Positions 35,950 through 49,000 of a DNA stretch of 64,000 nt are shown piece after piece; the first letter of the stretch is position 1; every line of letters starts with the position of its first letter. The notes beneath the pieces are model-generated. The model saw only the letters and a list, made by a program, of their open reading frames with translations, made no database searches and had not been told where the DNA came from. The translations under genes were made by a program, and so were the position numbers. This DNA comes from Ceratopteris richardii. Taxonomy: Eukaryota > Streptophyta > Polypodiopsida > Polypodiales > Pteridaceae. The stretch is taken from assembly GCA_020310875.1 (NCBI GenBank), contig CM035441.1, positions 86,454,777-86,518,776 on the forward strand, given 5' to 3'.

Positions 35950-37100
35950 TATTCTTTATTGTCATAAGCTATTCCTGGCTGTGCCTCTCTTTTAGGCATT
36001 TGAATAGCAATTTTCCTCTCTTCTACTTCATATTTCTTGAAGTGAGCTGGCACTTCAAACTGATCTTGTGGTTTGTGTTCTTCATTCTCTAGCTCTTTAT
36101 CTAACTCCAGCTCTTCTTTCTGTGTAGGTTCTTTATAGTTTTCGTTAGCTGTGATGCTTATTTTTTTATCTTCATCCTCAGGTTCCATTGGTTCTGGCTC
36201 CATTTCAATGCTCTCATAGTCCTCCTTCCATTCTTTCTCTATCACTTCTCCTTCTTCAGCCTCCTGAAGGACTACTACATAGAGACTAACATCATATCCT
36301 TCCTCGTCAATGCATTCATTCATAGTTATCACTTCTTCGTTCACACATACATCGAGGGTCGCTAAAATCTCCATCCAACCATGAGGTTCAAACTCTTCAT
36401 CTAAAAAGACTTGAGGCATGTATGCTGGATCTTGTACAAACCTAGATACTCCTTGCCTTTGCTGCCATCCTTTTCTCCTATCCTCTTCCTTTTTGTCAGT
36501 TTGGCATATCCATAGATGAGTGTCCTCGTTCATCCAAGATTGGTCACTAGAACCTATGCTGTGAACTGACTGATCGTCTTCTTCCTTATGAATTTGATTC
36601 CATTGTAAGGGAGGAACATCTTGATATGTATAAGTGTGGAGATTTATTCTCGTGGTGGTTCCTTCATGTTGTAGGTATACAGCATCTTTTCCCCAATCTT
36701 GCACAACCTTTAACTGTCTCATGAAAGGTCTTCCAAGTATCATTTCATAATTGCTCGGCCTTTCAAATTGATAAATTGCTAAGGTGTGTTCAAATTCAAC
36801 TCCGCAGGTGGTGAAAACTACTCGTTCCAATAATCCCAAGGGTCTTTCTGTGTGTCCGTCAGCCATTTGTATTTTCATACGCGTTGGTCTTAAAGCTGGT
36901 TTTCCCCATTTCTCCCACATTTCTCTGGTAGCAATGCCTACACCAGCTCCTGAATCTAAGATGGCCTTGGTTGTATAACCCCTAAAGGTAATTGGAAGGC
37001 AAGTGTTTCCTTCATCTCCCTCACTAAAATCTCCTACCTTATCCACAGGGTTCTTTACAGTGTTCACTTCATCCGATAACTCTTTTTCTTCCATCTTGAT
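35950..37100 (-). pseudogene. First retropepsin and acidic linker of the giant gypsy element
   Basis: The protease core reads TTKAILDSGAGVGIATREMW (DSGA near 36956-36945), then IQMADGHTERPLGLLERV and NYEMILGRPFMRQLKVVQDW, the ILG-type motif. It would cut the Gag-Pol precursor. A long Glu/Asp/Lys-rich linker follows before RT. Part of a broken element. Confidence 0.88.
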
Positions 37101-40100
37101 CTCCAATTGACTAGTTAATTTCTCCTTCAGATGTGGTTTGACCTTCAACAATTCTTCTAATGTTAAGGTACAGGGGATTTTTACCTTTTTAAGGTGTTGT
37201 ATGATGTCCGATGTTTGGACGGATGGGTTCGGTTCTTTTTTCCTTATTGAGGGAATACAATATAATTCTGAATTATGTTCGTAATCTCCTGTATAGTTTG
37301 GCAAATCCTTTATTCCATCCTCTCCTTTGTCACTAGGATCCATTGGTATAATTTCTTCTGAATTTAATTCAGGTATTGAACCCTCTATTTCCTCTTCCGC
37401 TTCTATCTCTTCAAAGGGTGGTTCAATTCCTTCTACTTTCTTCCATCTGTCTTCTTGGACTCTAGCCCACAAATCTTTAGGCCATTCCCCTTCTACTTCG
37501 GGAATAATGGATCCTTCCCTTTTGTCCTCACAATCATTGCCATTCTGTGTATTACTTACTTCAATTTTTTCGTGGTCATTGGTGATGATGCACTCTTGGA
37601 ATTCTCTTTCAAGAATTCGGGTCTTGGGTAATGGCAATGCAGGTTTTTCTAGGGTCTGTTGGGCAACTTCTATTAGTTTTTTGCAGATCTCCAACCTCTC
37701 CTTCTCTAGGTCACCTCTAGGATATTCTCTTTCATGTTGTTCGATGGTCGGTCCGGCTCTTATTCGTGCCTTGTATGCCTGAATCCACATGGCTAATTCT
37801 TCAGGCATGGGATCTGCTAATACCGATCCTACCTCTTCTTTTTTGTAGTTTTCATTTTTATTCTCTTCTACCTTTTTCTGTTCCTCTTTTGGATTTTGTT
37901 CGTTCTTCTCATTTTCCTTTTTTCGCAGTAACTTCTTTTCTTTTATTCTATCTCTACGGTTCCTCCATCTTTGAGTTCTTTTACTTACCACACTTTTCTC
38001 AGGTTCATCCGAGTCTTCAACTCTCTGTGGTGTGGGTGTATTCATCTCTAGGTCACTTTGATTGTGTTCTTTTGGTTTTTCTGGGGTCTCTCTAGCTTTG
38101 GCTCTTGTTATTGCCTTCAGTGGTACAGTGTATTCCTTATCACTTCCTGATGATTCGATTACTTCAATCACATTGATTTGCACGTTGGATGTGACCTTGT
38201 TGGGGTTCTTGGGGCAATCTCTGAAAAGGTGTTCCTTACCACAATCACTACAGTAGCCTTCCCAGACTCGTTGTGGTGGTGGTGGGTTTGGCAATGTGCA
38301 TTCTCTGATGTAGTGATCACCTCCACATCGGTAGCATGGTCCTCTGGGTACAGGCGGTCTGTTCATGGGTCGGGGTGGTATGGTTGCTCTAGGAGCTGTG
38401 TACATTAATGATACATAGTCCTGTTCATATCCGTATGGACTTTCTGGTACTTCCATGCCATAGGCATATGGTTCATACAGTTGTCCATATTCTATCATAG
38501 AACTTTCATAATTGGGATATGCTCCTTGACTAGGGTCATAAGAAAAGTCATATGGTTCATTACTAGCCAAAGGTGTGGCTGGTACTATAGCTCTCTCGAG
38601 GTTTTCTTCAGGTTGAGCTATCTTGACTGGGACAACATTCTGAGGATGGGGCGGTTGCTGTCCTAGTACTGGTTGTGGTTGGGTGTATCCTTGATACACA
38701 TATGGTCGTGGCACTGGTGCCTGCTGTTGATAGGTTGGGGACCTCCACGCTTCACCTCCTTGCTCTCTCTGAGGGTATCCATAAGGTCTCATATATGGCT
38801 GTGCTGGTCTAGCTTGCCTATTATAAGGGCAATTTTCTGTGCTGTGATTTGTATATTTTTGTTCTATACTGCAATATTGTAGAGGTCCTGGGGCGGTGGG
38901 TCTATTATAAGCATAAGCAGGTGGTGGGACTACTCCCCTAGTACACAAGTGAGAAGGATGATCACCTCATTTGGGTAGGTCTCTCTTCTACTGGGCATCT
39001 GTCCACATACTGCTTGAATCTTCTTGCTGCCAATCTCACTGATTCGGTAGGGGCTTGCTTAAAGCTATGGATCAATGATGAAGAGTTGTTTTTAATTCCT
39101 GACTTAGTGAATTCCTCAATCATTTCTTGATAGACTTGCTCCATGTTTTGAAAATTATTAGGGTCCAATGGCTGAAACCATGCTAACGCAGTGTCTGACA
39201 ATGTGAGACCAAAGGACTCATATTGGATCAAGAAGTCTTCTACCTGTTCGGCTCTGATTACTTGTTTAAATTCAGCTATATGATTGTAAGGTTCACTAGG
39301 GCCATCATAGTGATTTCTCATGCATTTGGAAACTTGAATTGGCCTTAATCGTCTTCCCGTTTCGGGTGGTCTAGGCATAACTGGGAAAATTGGTCTTCCT
39401 ATGGGTATGCCTGGTCCTCTTGCTACTGGCAGTCTGACTGGAGCAGGAATTCCATGTCTTGGGTCAGTAGTTGGTTGAGGTCGGTAATTAGGGTTATTTG
39501 TAGGCATTGCAAACTGCACATGTGGTCTAACTGGGATTTGTGTTTGTTGTGTTGTGTTTGTTGTGTTTGTTGTGTTTGGCCCGACTGCTGATATGAATCA
39601 TTCTGGGATGTTCCAAGTGGGTTTCTTGAAGTAGTGGCTTGGTCCCTAGGGGGAAACACTGGAATATTCTGATATTTCAGCTCAGCTCTTTCTAATTCTG
39701 TTAAGGGCCAATATCTTCTCTGATTTTTATCCAAATATGTGATGATGGTGGGGAAATCAGGATCCTGTAATTCGTAGATGGTGACAGGATTAGGGGCAGC
39801 TTCCCAAATTGAAGAATGTGCTCTAAGAAGATACTCCATCCCATTGATCAAATATACATCCATTAGGGAGTCATCTTGGGGAATCAGGTCTCCTCTCCAT
39901 ATCCTAGCAACCGTAGATCTCCCTCTAGGTGTAGTTACTTGCTCTTCATTCCCTCCTCCCTTTAAGTTTGAAGCATTATTTTCTTCACCAATTTCATTAA
40001 TGTTTTCTGGGTGTTCAGTGACGACATATTGGATATCTCTTTTGTCCATATAAAATCCTCCCACATACTTGACTGCTGGCCTAGGCGCTATGTAGGCTTC

Positions 40101-40391
40101 TGATGCCTTCTTTAACCTGGCCACTGATCTGTTTAGACCATCCAAATAAATAGGGATCTCATTCTGGTTGGTGTTCACGTACTCCAAGGAGGTCCTGTAC
40201 TCTCCCTCAATGATTGACATCATGCCAATCATGGGTACTGTGTTCTGCATATCCTCTGAAGCCATGGGAATTTCTTCCTCTGACTCACTGGAGGTCTCCG
40301 AGTAATGTGAACGGCTACTTGGCTCTGCTACACTACCTACAGAAGAGATTACACTTCTTCGGCTTCCTAGGGTTCTTCCAGATCTCAGGTT
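37101..40391 (-). pseudogene. Giant gypsy gag with zinc knuckles
   Basis: The likely start is MNLRSGRTLGSRRSVISSVG at 40391, matching the MILRSC start of Gypsy A. The capsid-like block has RRLRPIQVSKCMRNHYDG, TALAWFQPLD, SLIHSFKQAPTESVRLAARR and FKQYVDRCPVEERP. The nucleocapsid region has QYCSIEQKYTNHSTENC, then CYRCGGDHYIREC and CSDCGKEHLFRDC near 38340-38220. A K/E-rich region with a WRNRRDRIKEKKLLRKK basic cluster leads towards the protease. It packages RNA and builds the particle. Part of a broken element. Confidence 0.88.
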
Positions 40392-41796
40392 CATCCACTT
40401 AAAAACTCTGATCAGTCCGTGCAATCCTCTAGCCTCTAGGATTCTTCACTAAAGGTTAGTATTTCTAGAAGACTTTGGCTGGGAAATGACTAAAAAAGAA
40501 TTTTTTTTCAGATCACGATACTTGACTCCCAAATTCCACGATACACAATCTTTGGGCACAAACGATACTCGATACTTGATGGAAAACGATACACGATACC
40601 TGATGGAAAACGATACTTGATACTTGGGAGAAAACGATACACGATACTTCCCTTAAACGATACACGATCTTTGAAGTGGAAACGATCGACGATACCTGAA
40701 CAAAACGATACGCGATCTTTGGTAAGTATCACGATCTCTGAGAAGCGATACACGATACTTAAGCCAAACGATACACGATCTTTCAACCTGAAACGATACG
40801 CGATCTCTGAGTCTGAAACGATACACGATCTCTGAGTCTAAACGATACACGATCTACGATCTCTGGCCGAAATGATCTCTGGCCGAAATGATCTCTGGCC
40901 GAAACGATCTCTGGCCGAGACGATCTCTGCCCGAAACGATCTCTGGCCGAAACGATCTCTAGCCGAGACGATCTCTGCCCGAAACGATCTCTGGCCGAAA
41001 CGATCTCTGGCCGAAACGATCTCTGGCCAAAACGATCTCTGGCCGAGTATCGCGATCGGTATGAAACGATACACGATCGGAGGGAAATATCGCGATACTC
41101 AACCACAGGAGGTCACGATACTTGCTAAGTATCGCGATACTCGACCGCGGGAGAAACGATACTTGACCCTTTTTCAAAATTTTTGCTAAGATTTTTCAAG
41201 TTTTGATTACACACAGATGTTTCATAAGGTCTTCTACCCTCTCCTCACCCTCTGTATCATTCACATCACACTTTTTCAACCCTGTAGGTCCTAAACGATA
41301 CCTGACACAGATCGTTTCATTCTAATATTGACTTTTTGAGTGATGAAAAAAGGACTAACAATTGATTGGCTCACCTTTGATGCTCTTTCCCACTCTTCTG
41401 GCACCCTCTTTTGCTCCGCGTAGCTCCCAATAGCTTTGTTTCTCAGCCATGATACCCGACTGGAACTCTCACGATACTTGCTCAAGAACACAAGTAACTT
41501 GCACAGTGATTTTTGTTTTGTTTTTATACTTGGGATTTTCTTACTTACTGGAAATAAAGCAACAAAACAAGAATTGAAAGCTACTCTAACTACCTAGCCT
41601 ACTCCCTTGCTCCTCCTACTCTACTCATTCTACTCACTTCCCTAGACTAACAACTCACTACACACACTCCAAGAATGAGAAGTAGCAAGTGCGGTTGGAA
41701 ATGATTTACCAAAGAAGAGAAAATCACCACTCCTCCTTTTGCTTCAATGCAAAAAGCTACTTACCATCACACGAATGCCTCGGTTTGATTCATCAC
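40392..41796 (-). other. Giant gypsy leader with short-unit arrays
   Basis: This is the non-coding leader between primer site and gag. 40510-41180 is packed with AACGATACACGAT-type words, perfect ATCGCGAT palindromes at 41049, 41089 and 41131, and the 16-bp array. 41180-41796 is unique AT-rich sequence in which I see nothing further. Reading frames across the arrays are repeat artefacts. Confidence 0.8.
40858..41047. repeat. Tandem array of twelve 16-bp units
   Basis: Twelve consecutive units follow GATCTCTGGCCGAAAC with single-base variants (GCCCG, AGCCG, GAGAC). A looser array of GATCTCTGAGTCTGAAACG-type units precedes it at about 40793-40857. Confidence 0.92.
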
Positions 41797-41814
41797 TCCC
41801 CGGCAACGGTGCCA
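41797..41814 (-). other. Giant gypsy primer-binding site
   Basis: Minus-strand TGGCACCGTTGCCGGGGA lies a few bases inside the 5' LTR. It is one base from the classical Athila/Tat site and two bases from that of Gypsy A. Confidence 0.92.
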
Positions 41815-41821
41815 AAAAGTG

Positions 41822-42715
41822 TGTTGACCTAAGTACCAACTTAGGGACTTGCGGAGAAAGAGACTATACCTCAATCCCCTCTCAAGTGCATATAGTGGGG
41901 ATACACGCTTTTAATTATCAATCCAAAGAGTATACAAACCTAGCCGAGTGTATGAGGACATGCAATCATGTGATGATCAATGCAAGTGAACTACTCAAAG
42001 AGTGTAAACAAGGCAAAGACTTATCCAAACAAGCTTCAACTGTTGGTCATGGTGTCACGATACTTGGTGAAGCAGCCGTCAGTATTTTGGACTTTTCTCT
42101 CAGCTCCGAGCTCCAAACATAGCAAACAGCATATGCGTTTCGAAGCTCTCGAGAAGACGCATCCAATGGCAGTAGCTTCACGCAATTTTGGCACTCCTAC
42201 TTCAAGTTATGAGCAAAATACTGAGTCACGGGAAATACCTTCCTACACTTCAGCACTTCCTACACTTCGCACACACATTACCTATAGCAAACAAACACTC
42301 TCATGGATAGAGAACACTTCCAAACACTCTTTCCAAGCAATACACATGCACACAAGCTCACAAAGAAGAAGATACAGAGTGAAGAAGACACAAATTCGAA
42401 TTTCTGTGCTCTCTATTCTCACAATGGCAAAAGTTCTTTACAAAGAGTCACATTCGACTTATATACTGGTGCCCTAAAAATGGTCCTTTCACACAAGAGA
42501 CCGGCACTTTATTCACTAAAAAACTAATTTCCTACTATTTTACATGGGTAAGTCTCTAATCTTCTGTCGGGATGCATCTAGAGGACTCCTCTAGTGCATT
42601 TACAACGGAAAATATATTACAAGAATGGTTATGATACAAAAATATGATATCCAAATCGGAAAAATTTTGGGGCCCGTCTTTTTCTCTGCCTTGTGCTTTC
42701 TTTAGCTCTGCAACA
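41822..42715 (-). repeat. Giant gypsy 5' LTR (894 bp)
   Basis: Direct repeat of 26261-27154. A minus-strand TATATAAG box at 42465-42458 is the likely promoter for the full-length RNA. Confidence 0.95.
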
Positions 42716-44761
42716 GGGACCAAAAATATTACCTTGCACCATAATTTCTTCACTTCACTCGAGCCTGCCCCTAGAGGGAATACTATCACATGCGCCAAAA
42801 CTCCTCTTATCCTGTTATGGGAGTTGGTAATATCATTCTAACTACGATTGATGGTAGTTCTTTTATATTTTCAAATGCTTTATTTGTGCCACGGATCAAG
42901 AAAAATCTTTTATCAGTTTTAGCATTAGCCAAGATTGGCTTGGTTATGAAATTCTGTTGATGATAAATGTACACCTCATGATTTTTCAAATGGTGATGTA
43001 ATTATTGATTTTGGCATTTTATGTCGTGGGTTTTATAAGATCATAGACTACGAAAAATCTGTGAATGATTTAGCATGTGTAGTACATTATTCTCAGGCTA
43101 TGTCAGATGCAAAGCTTTGGCATGTACGCTTTGGTCATCTCAATTTTGCTAGTTTGCTACACCTGCAAAAATTTGAAATGGTGTCCTCTCTACACAAACT
43201 TGCGACACCTGGTAAACATCTTTATGAAGGCTATATTTTGGACAAAATGCAACATTTTTCATTCCCAAAAGATGGTTCAGTTCAAGCTACTCAGAAACCA
43301 TAGGTTGTTCATTGCGATGTCTACGGTCCTATGCAGATACCTTCTTTTGGAAACTATCTTTACTTGATGAGTTTCATTGATGATGTTTCTACGCATGCAT
43401 GGGTATATCCATTAAAAGAAAAGTCCAAAGTGTTTATGTGATTCAAATAGTTTTTGGATTTGGTTGAAAATCTATCAGCATGTAAAATGGGCATCCTCCA
43501 TTTTGATCGGGGGGGAAGGGGATATATGTGTTCTGACTTTAATGCATTTCTGGCTAAACATGGGATAAAACATCATTGTATAGTGTTGTATACACCTCAA
43601 CAAAATGAAGTTGTTGAACGGAAGAACAAGTCACTCATGGAGATGGTGAAGTGTATGGTCAAGAGTCAGGCTTTACCACATAATTTCAGGCTTAAGGCTA
43701 TCATGTGTGTAGCATATGTACTTAGTAGGTATCTCACTTAATCATTGTAGTCTATCACTCCATATGAGTCTTGGCATGGTCGTAAGACATCTTTTTCTCA
43801 CCTACGTGTTTTTGGTTATATGGCATATGCATTAGTGCCTAAACAACAACATAGGAAATTGGATGATAAAGTAGTGAAATGTTTTTTTTTTTGGTAGAGT
43901 TCTGAAAGCAAAGGCTATTGTCTGTATCATCCATAGAGTAAACACATTCTCATTATCCATGATGTTGTTTTTGGGGAAGATGCTATTCAGCCATTACTTT
44001 CATGTACTAAGGAGATATCTATTAGCTCCAAAGAAATGTATGATTCTTTGTTGCCTCTTTTTACAGGTGGATAGTCTAATGCTGGTCCTAATAAGGCAAC
44101 TTCTCAACCCTTACATGTTTCATGTGATGATGTAGATCTTTTCATTTATGATGCAAATTTACATGATGCACTTGTTGACGAGAGACTTGATATTGAGGAG
44201 GCAAAAACTATGCCAAAATGGCTGGTGTAGACTTTGCATGACAGCAAATTAGATGCACTTCTATCATATTGTACTCGTTCCGCATAGTGCTTCTTTTGCA
44301 TCAGATTGTTATGCTATGGCTGCCTCTAGTCTTTGTGATGAGAATGAGCCTATTTTGTTTGATGAAGCACAAAATTCTAAAAATTGGATGGCTGTTATGC
44401 AATCAGAATATGATGCTATCATGAAAAATGGTCCCCAGTCTTTATGTGACTTGCCTCCTGGCAAGAAGTCCATTGGCACTAAGTGGGTTTACAAGCTGAA
44501 GCATAAGTGTGATGGAACAATTGACAGGTATAAGGCTAGGCTTGTTGCAAAGGGTTATGCATAGAAAAGAGGCATTGATTTTGATGATATCCTTGCACCT
44601 ACATGTCAAATGACTACTGTTTGTAGCATATGTGCACTTGCAACTCATCATGGTTGAAATGTACATCAATTGGACTTAAAACTGCATTTTTGAATGGTGC
44701 TTTGCATGAAGAAGTGTATGTTTTTTAGCCCCATGGTTTTGTGCAAAAAGGGCATGAAAAC
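42716..44761 (+). pseudogene. Copia D protease-integrase-RT start
   Basis: It contains a protease-end region (FVPRIKKNLLSVLALAKIGL), preintegrase (AKLWHVRFGHLNFASLLHLQ), integrase motifs (YTPQQNEVVERKNKSLMEMV) and the integrase-RT linker up to SKNWMAVMQSEYDAIMKNGP, IGTKWVYKLKHKCDGTIDRY and FVQKGHEN, where the next copia is inserted (AAAAC at 44757-44761). It is a broken fossil with many breaks, homologous to Copia A in opposite orientation. Confidence 0.88.
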
Positions 44762-46033
44762 TGTTGGAGCAAGTCTATGACAAGCCTAAGTATTGGCTTG
44801 AGTCTCACAAAGTCTTAGAAGAAGCTTTAAAAAGAAGACTATGTAAAGTTCACTTGTGAACTACCTCTTGTAACTTTTGAAGAGTTTACTTAATGTAAAA
44901 GTAAGAGAATCTTAAGTGGTTGAGTCCACTTGATCAAGAATGGAAAGAGGAGCCACAAATTCGTGATTTGTGGTAGGTAGAGAATCAAATCAATCATTGA
45001 TTGATTGGAGAGTGATTGAGGGAAGTTAGCCTCCCAAACTCAACTATAAATAGATGGCAGTTTTAGTCGTGGTTAGAGAGACCTATGTGAAGACCTCCAA
45101 GAGCTGAGCTTTATGCCATATCAAGGTGTGATTACAAGGCACACATATGTATCAGTAAGTCATTGTATTGTACAAGCAATATACTTTCATTTTCATGATT
45201 ATTTGAGTTCATCTTTCCATGTTCTTGTGAAGTGTACCACTCACTGCCATTACTCTCAGTTTTCTCAGTCAGCTTGCAGAGATGTTTTCTCTGAGCTTGG
45301 TGCATCATTTTCAGTGATTTAACTTGTTAAAGTTAGCTCTATAAGTCTACTATATGCTCACAAATTTTCATGTCATTTGGATGTTGCAATCTTCAGTTAT
45401 GTTCATTTGAAGTCAACAGGGTCTGTTCATCTTCACTTCTCTGTCAGGTACCCGACTTTTTCACTCATCTTGTCAGAGCCATTTCTCAGTGGTTACTTAT
45501 CCAAATTCCGTGATTTAAAGCTTGTTAAACTCAGCTTACTGTCTAGTATAACCATACAAATTTTCATAATCATTGGATTTCTACATGTTGAGTCATGTTG
45601 ATTTGTCTGGCCACTGGTCTATTTCTGTAGCAGCCCGTGAAAATCGAGATGATGTCATCACTTGTTAAAACTCATTCTCAGTGTGTGGTTCATTATTTTT
45701 TATGAGATTACTCTTGAAAGTTAGCTCTTTAAGTTGCCTAGACTTCCCCAAGAGGAATTGAGCTAATTGCTGCTGTGCTCAGAGAATTATGTAAAACACT
45801 GGACAGGTGTATGAACCAAGAATAGCAAGTTTTCACCTCTGAGCTAACTCCAACTTATCTGTTTTGCTCTATCTTTTTGAGAGTGATCTTCCAAGGTACA
45901 TAAGGTGTCTAATACATCCATTTGCAAGATGAAAGGGCCCACCATCTACTCCTGGAGTTCATTTGGCTGGTGTAGATCAAGGATTTTGCAACACCTCTTC
46001 ATCTTCAAGCACATACCTATCCATCTCTTCACA
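44762..46033 (+). repeat. Young copia 5' LTR
   Basis: It begins TGTTGGAGCAAGTC and ends CATCTCTTCACA. A TATAAATA promoter box is at 45045-45052. Short plus-strand frames here (for example 45113-45322) recur in the other LTR and are not genes. Confidence 0.95.
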
Positions 46034-46034
46034 G

Positions 46035-46046
46035 TGGTATCAGAGC
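46035..46046 (+). other. Young copia primer-binding site
   Basis: TGGTATCAGAGC starts two bases after the 5' LTR. It is the initiator tRNA-Met type site. Confidence 0.95.
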
Positions 46047-46050
46047 AAGG

Positions 46051-49000
46051 TTGGACAACATGGCAGATGGATTTCCTTCATCAATTGACAAATTGGATAG
46101 AGGTAATTACTTAGCTTGGTCATTAAGGATGGAAGCTTATCTCCAAGGTAGAAGTTTATATGGTTATGTGGCTGGAGATGAAGTTATGCCAAGTTTCAGG
46201 AACAAAAGTCAACCAACACAAGAAGAGCAAGAAAGATTGAGCACATGGTGCTCCAAGGATGCACTTGCAAGGTCTTATCTCCTCAACTCTATCTCAGATT
46301 TTTTGTTGCCTCACATTAGAAGTTGTAAGACATCTCAGGAAGTGTGGGATGCACTTGAAGCTTTCTTTTCTTCAAGTACCAAAGCTAGGAAGCATCAACT
46401 ATGGCAGGATTTCACAACTCTCAAGAAGGCTCCCAAACAAAATGTGACTGATTTTGTCACAAAGCTCAAGGACATAGCGGATCAGTTGGGAAGCATTGGA
46501 GAGGTAATAGATGAAGAGCAAATTGTAAGACAGGTCATCAATGGCTTGAAGGCAGATGATAAGTGGGAAGCATTCACCACAGCTATGGATTTGTACATGG
46601 ACATGCATGTACCTGATTTCAACACACTCATTGGACAACTACTTACTCAAGAGGCAAAGCTTATCAAAAATGGAGAAAGCTCTAAAGGTAATCAATCTTC
46701 AGCTTTATACACGGATAAAAGCAAGTCTAAAGATAACAAAGGAAAGGCAAAGAAAGTGGATGATGAAGCAGGTACATATCAAGCTAACTATGCAGGTAGA
46801 GGAAGACATGGCAGAGGTAGAGGAAGAGGAGGTAGAGAAGGCAGGGGGAGATCCCAAGACTCCAACTCATGTTCTATTTGTGGATTAACTAATCATACAA
46901 CTGAAAATTGCTTTAGGAATTCCAGGAATCAAAGAGGCAGAGGATACAATAGAGGAAGTTATGGATACTCAAGAGGAAGGTTCAACAACTACCATGGCAA
47001 CTACAACAACTACAATCATTCAAACTATCAAGGAGGCTACAAAGGAAGGAGAGACTACAATAACTACACAAAAGACTCAAACAAAGAGGATTCATTATTG
47101 ATCATGAACATGGCTATGCCACAAGGTAAATCTGATGAGCATGTTTTCTACATAGATTCAAGTTGTTCAAATCATGTGGCAGGAAATGTGGCACTCCTAT
47201 CAGATTTAGAAGATCCAAGGAATAAGCATGAGGTACAAACAGGAGATGATACAAAACATCTTGTGGAGAAAATAGGCAATGTCAAAGCACCTGATGGAAA
47301 CATCAACCTACTCAGTAAGGTACTCTATGTCCCTACCATTACAAAGAATTTGATAAGTGTTGGGCAGATAGTAGAGAAAGGGTTGCAAGTCAGGTTCACA
47401 AAAGCAGGAGCATTTGTTGAAGATCCAAGTCAAGGATTCAGAAGAATTGCAAAAGGTGAAAAGACAGGTAGATTGTTCACATTTGAATTACAGGACACTA
47501 GAAACATTGCTCTCTTTAATTATGGTAGTCAGACACTCACAGAATTGGAAGTATGGCACAAAAGGTTAGCACATATTGGTGAAAGGTCATTAAAGCAAAT
47601 CTGCAGGGACCAAAGTGTACTTGGACTTCCTAATTTGTCAAAACAACATATGATTTATAAGTGTAGTGCATGTCAATTTGGAAAGTCTCACAGGTTACCA
47701 TTCATGAAGAAAGGTTATATGCATGGAGATCTCTTGGAGTTGGTTCATACAGATGTATGGGGACCTAGCAAGGAAGCTTCAATATCTGGATCAAGGTATT
47801 ATGTTTCCTTTATTGATGATTGCAGCAGATGGACTATCCTATTCTTTATGAAACACAAAGATGAAGTTTTTTCATGTTTCAAAAGATATTTGGCTCTTGT
47901 GGAGAATCAAACAGGTAAATCACTAAAAAGGCTAAGGTCAGATGGAGGGGGAGAATACTTCTCCCATGAGTTTGATCCTTTTCTTCAAGAAAGAGGAATC
48001 AAAAGAGAGGTAACTACAAGGTACACTCCTGAGCAAAATGGAGTGCCAGAAAGGAGGAATAGGACAATTGTTGAAGCTGCAAGGTCTATGTTAAATGAAA
48101 AGCATTTACCTAATTACTTATGGGCTGAGGCTGTATCTACAGCCACTTACTTGATTAACAGGTTGCCTTCAAAATCCCTTGATGGGATGACTCCATATGA
48201 GGCTTGGAATGGAAGAAGACCAAGCTTAGATCATTGTAAAATTTGTGGATGTATTGCTTTTGCTCATGTTACTTCACAGGTTAGAGGCAAGATGGATCCA
48301 AAGGCAGAAAGGTGTGTATTTATTGGATATGACAACAATCAAAAGGGCTACAGGTTATACAACCCTACCAACAAAGGATTCTTGGTAAGCAGAGATGTAG
48401 TTTTTGATGAGAACAATTCATGGTATGAAGATTCATGCAGGAAGATCAATTTACCATATGATCTTGAAGAAGATTTTCCAAAGCTTGGTAGAGAACAATC
48501 AAAGATTGAAGAACAAGACACCTCAGAGGATGATGAAGAATCTCACATGGAAAAGATCAAAGCATGGAAGTCTAAAGGTAAAGCAAAATCGCAGGAACTT
48601 GGACATGAGGCAGAATCATCACATCATGGCCTAAGAAGATCTATGAGGGAAAAGAAAAAACCAGAAAGGTATGGGTTTGACACCTCATTAGTAACTAAAC
48701 ATTCTATCTACATAGCACAGGACATAAACCAAGAGGAGCCATCATCATTTGAAGAGGCCAAAGCAAAAACAGAATGGAAACATGCAATGAAGGAAGAGAT
48801 TGAAGCACTTGAGGAAAACAACACTTGGGATTTGGTGCCCAAGACTTCATCCATGAAGGTAATAGGCTCAAGATGGGTCTATAAACTCAAGAAGAATTCT
48901 GATGGTTCCATTAACAGGTATAAGGCAAGGCTTGTAGCAAAAGGCTTTGCACAAACTCAGGGAATTGATTATGAGGAGACCTTCTCTCCTGTGGCAAAGA

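Larger units (their letters stand above)
26261..42715 (-). mobile_element. Giant Ty3/gypsy (OTA) element, 16,455 bp, TSD GGGAC
   Basis: Both LTRs are 894 bp (26261-27154 and 41822-42715). The flanking duplication GGGAC is at 26256-26260 and 42716-42720. On the minus strand the order is 5' LTR, primer site, leader with short-unit arrays, gag with zinc knuckles, retropepsin, RT-RNase H, integrase with two H2C2 modules, a second retropepsin-like domain, a long extra coding region, polypurine tract, 3' LTR. No chromodomain is visible. By eye about 27 substitutions separate the LTRs (about 3%). It is structurally complete but broken, with about five or six breaks. It inserted into Copia D. Confidence 0.96.

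Noticed and set aside
40508-41189. Arg/Asp/Ser-rich frames (DRFGQRSFRPEIVSA repeats)
   Set aside because: They are translations of the 16-bp and CGATAC arrays in the giant gypsy leader, in several frames.
45113-45601. Small genes repeated at 45113-45601 and 50652-51131
   Set aside because: They lie at the same place in both LTRs of the young copia and show no protein features; they are LTR sequence.
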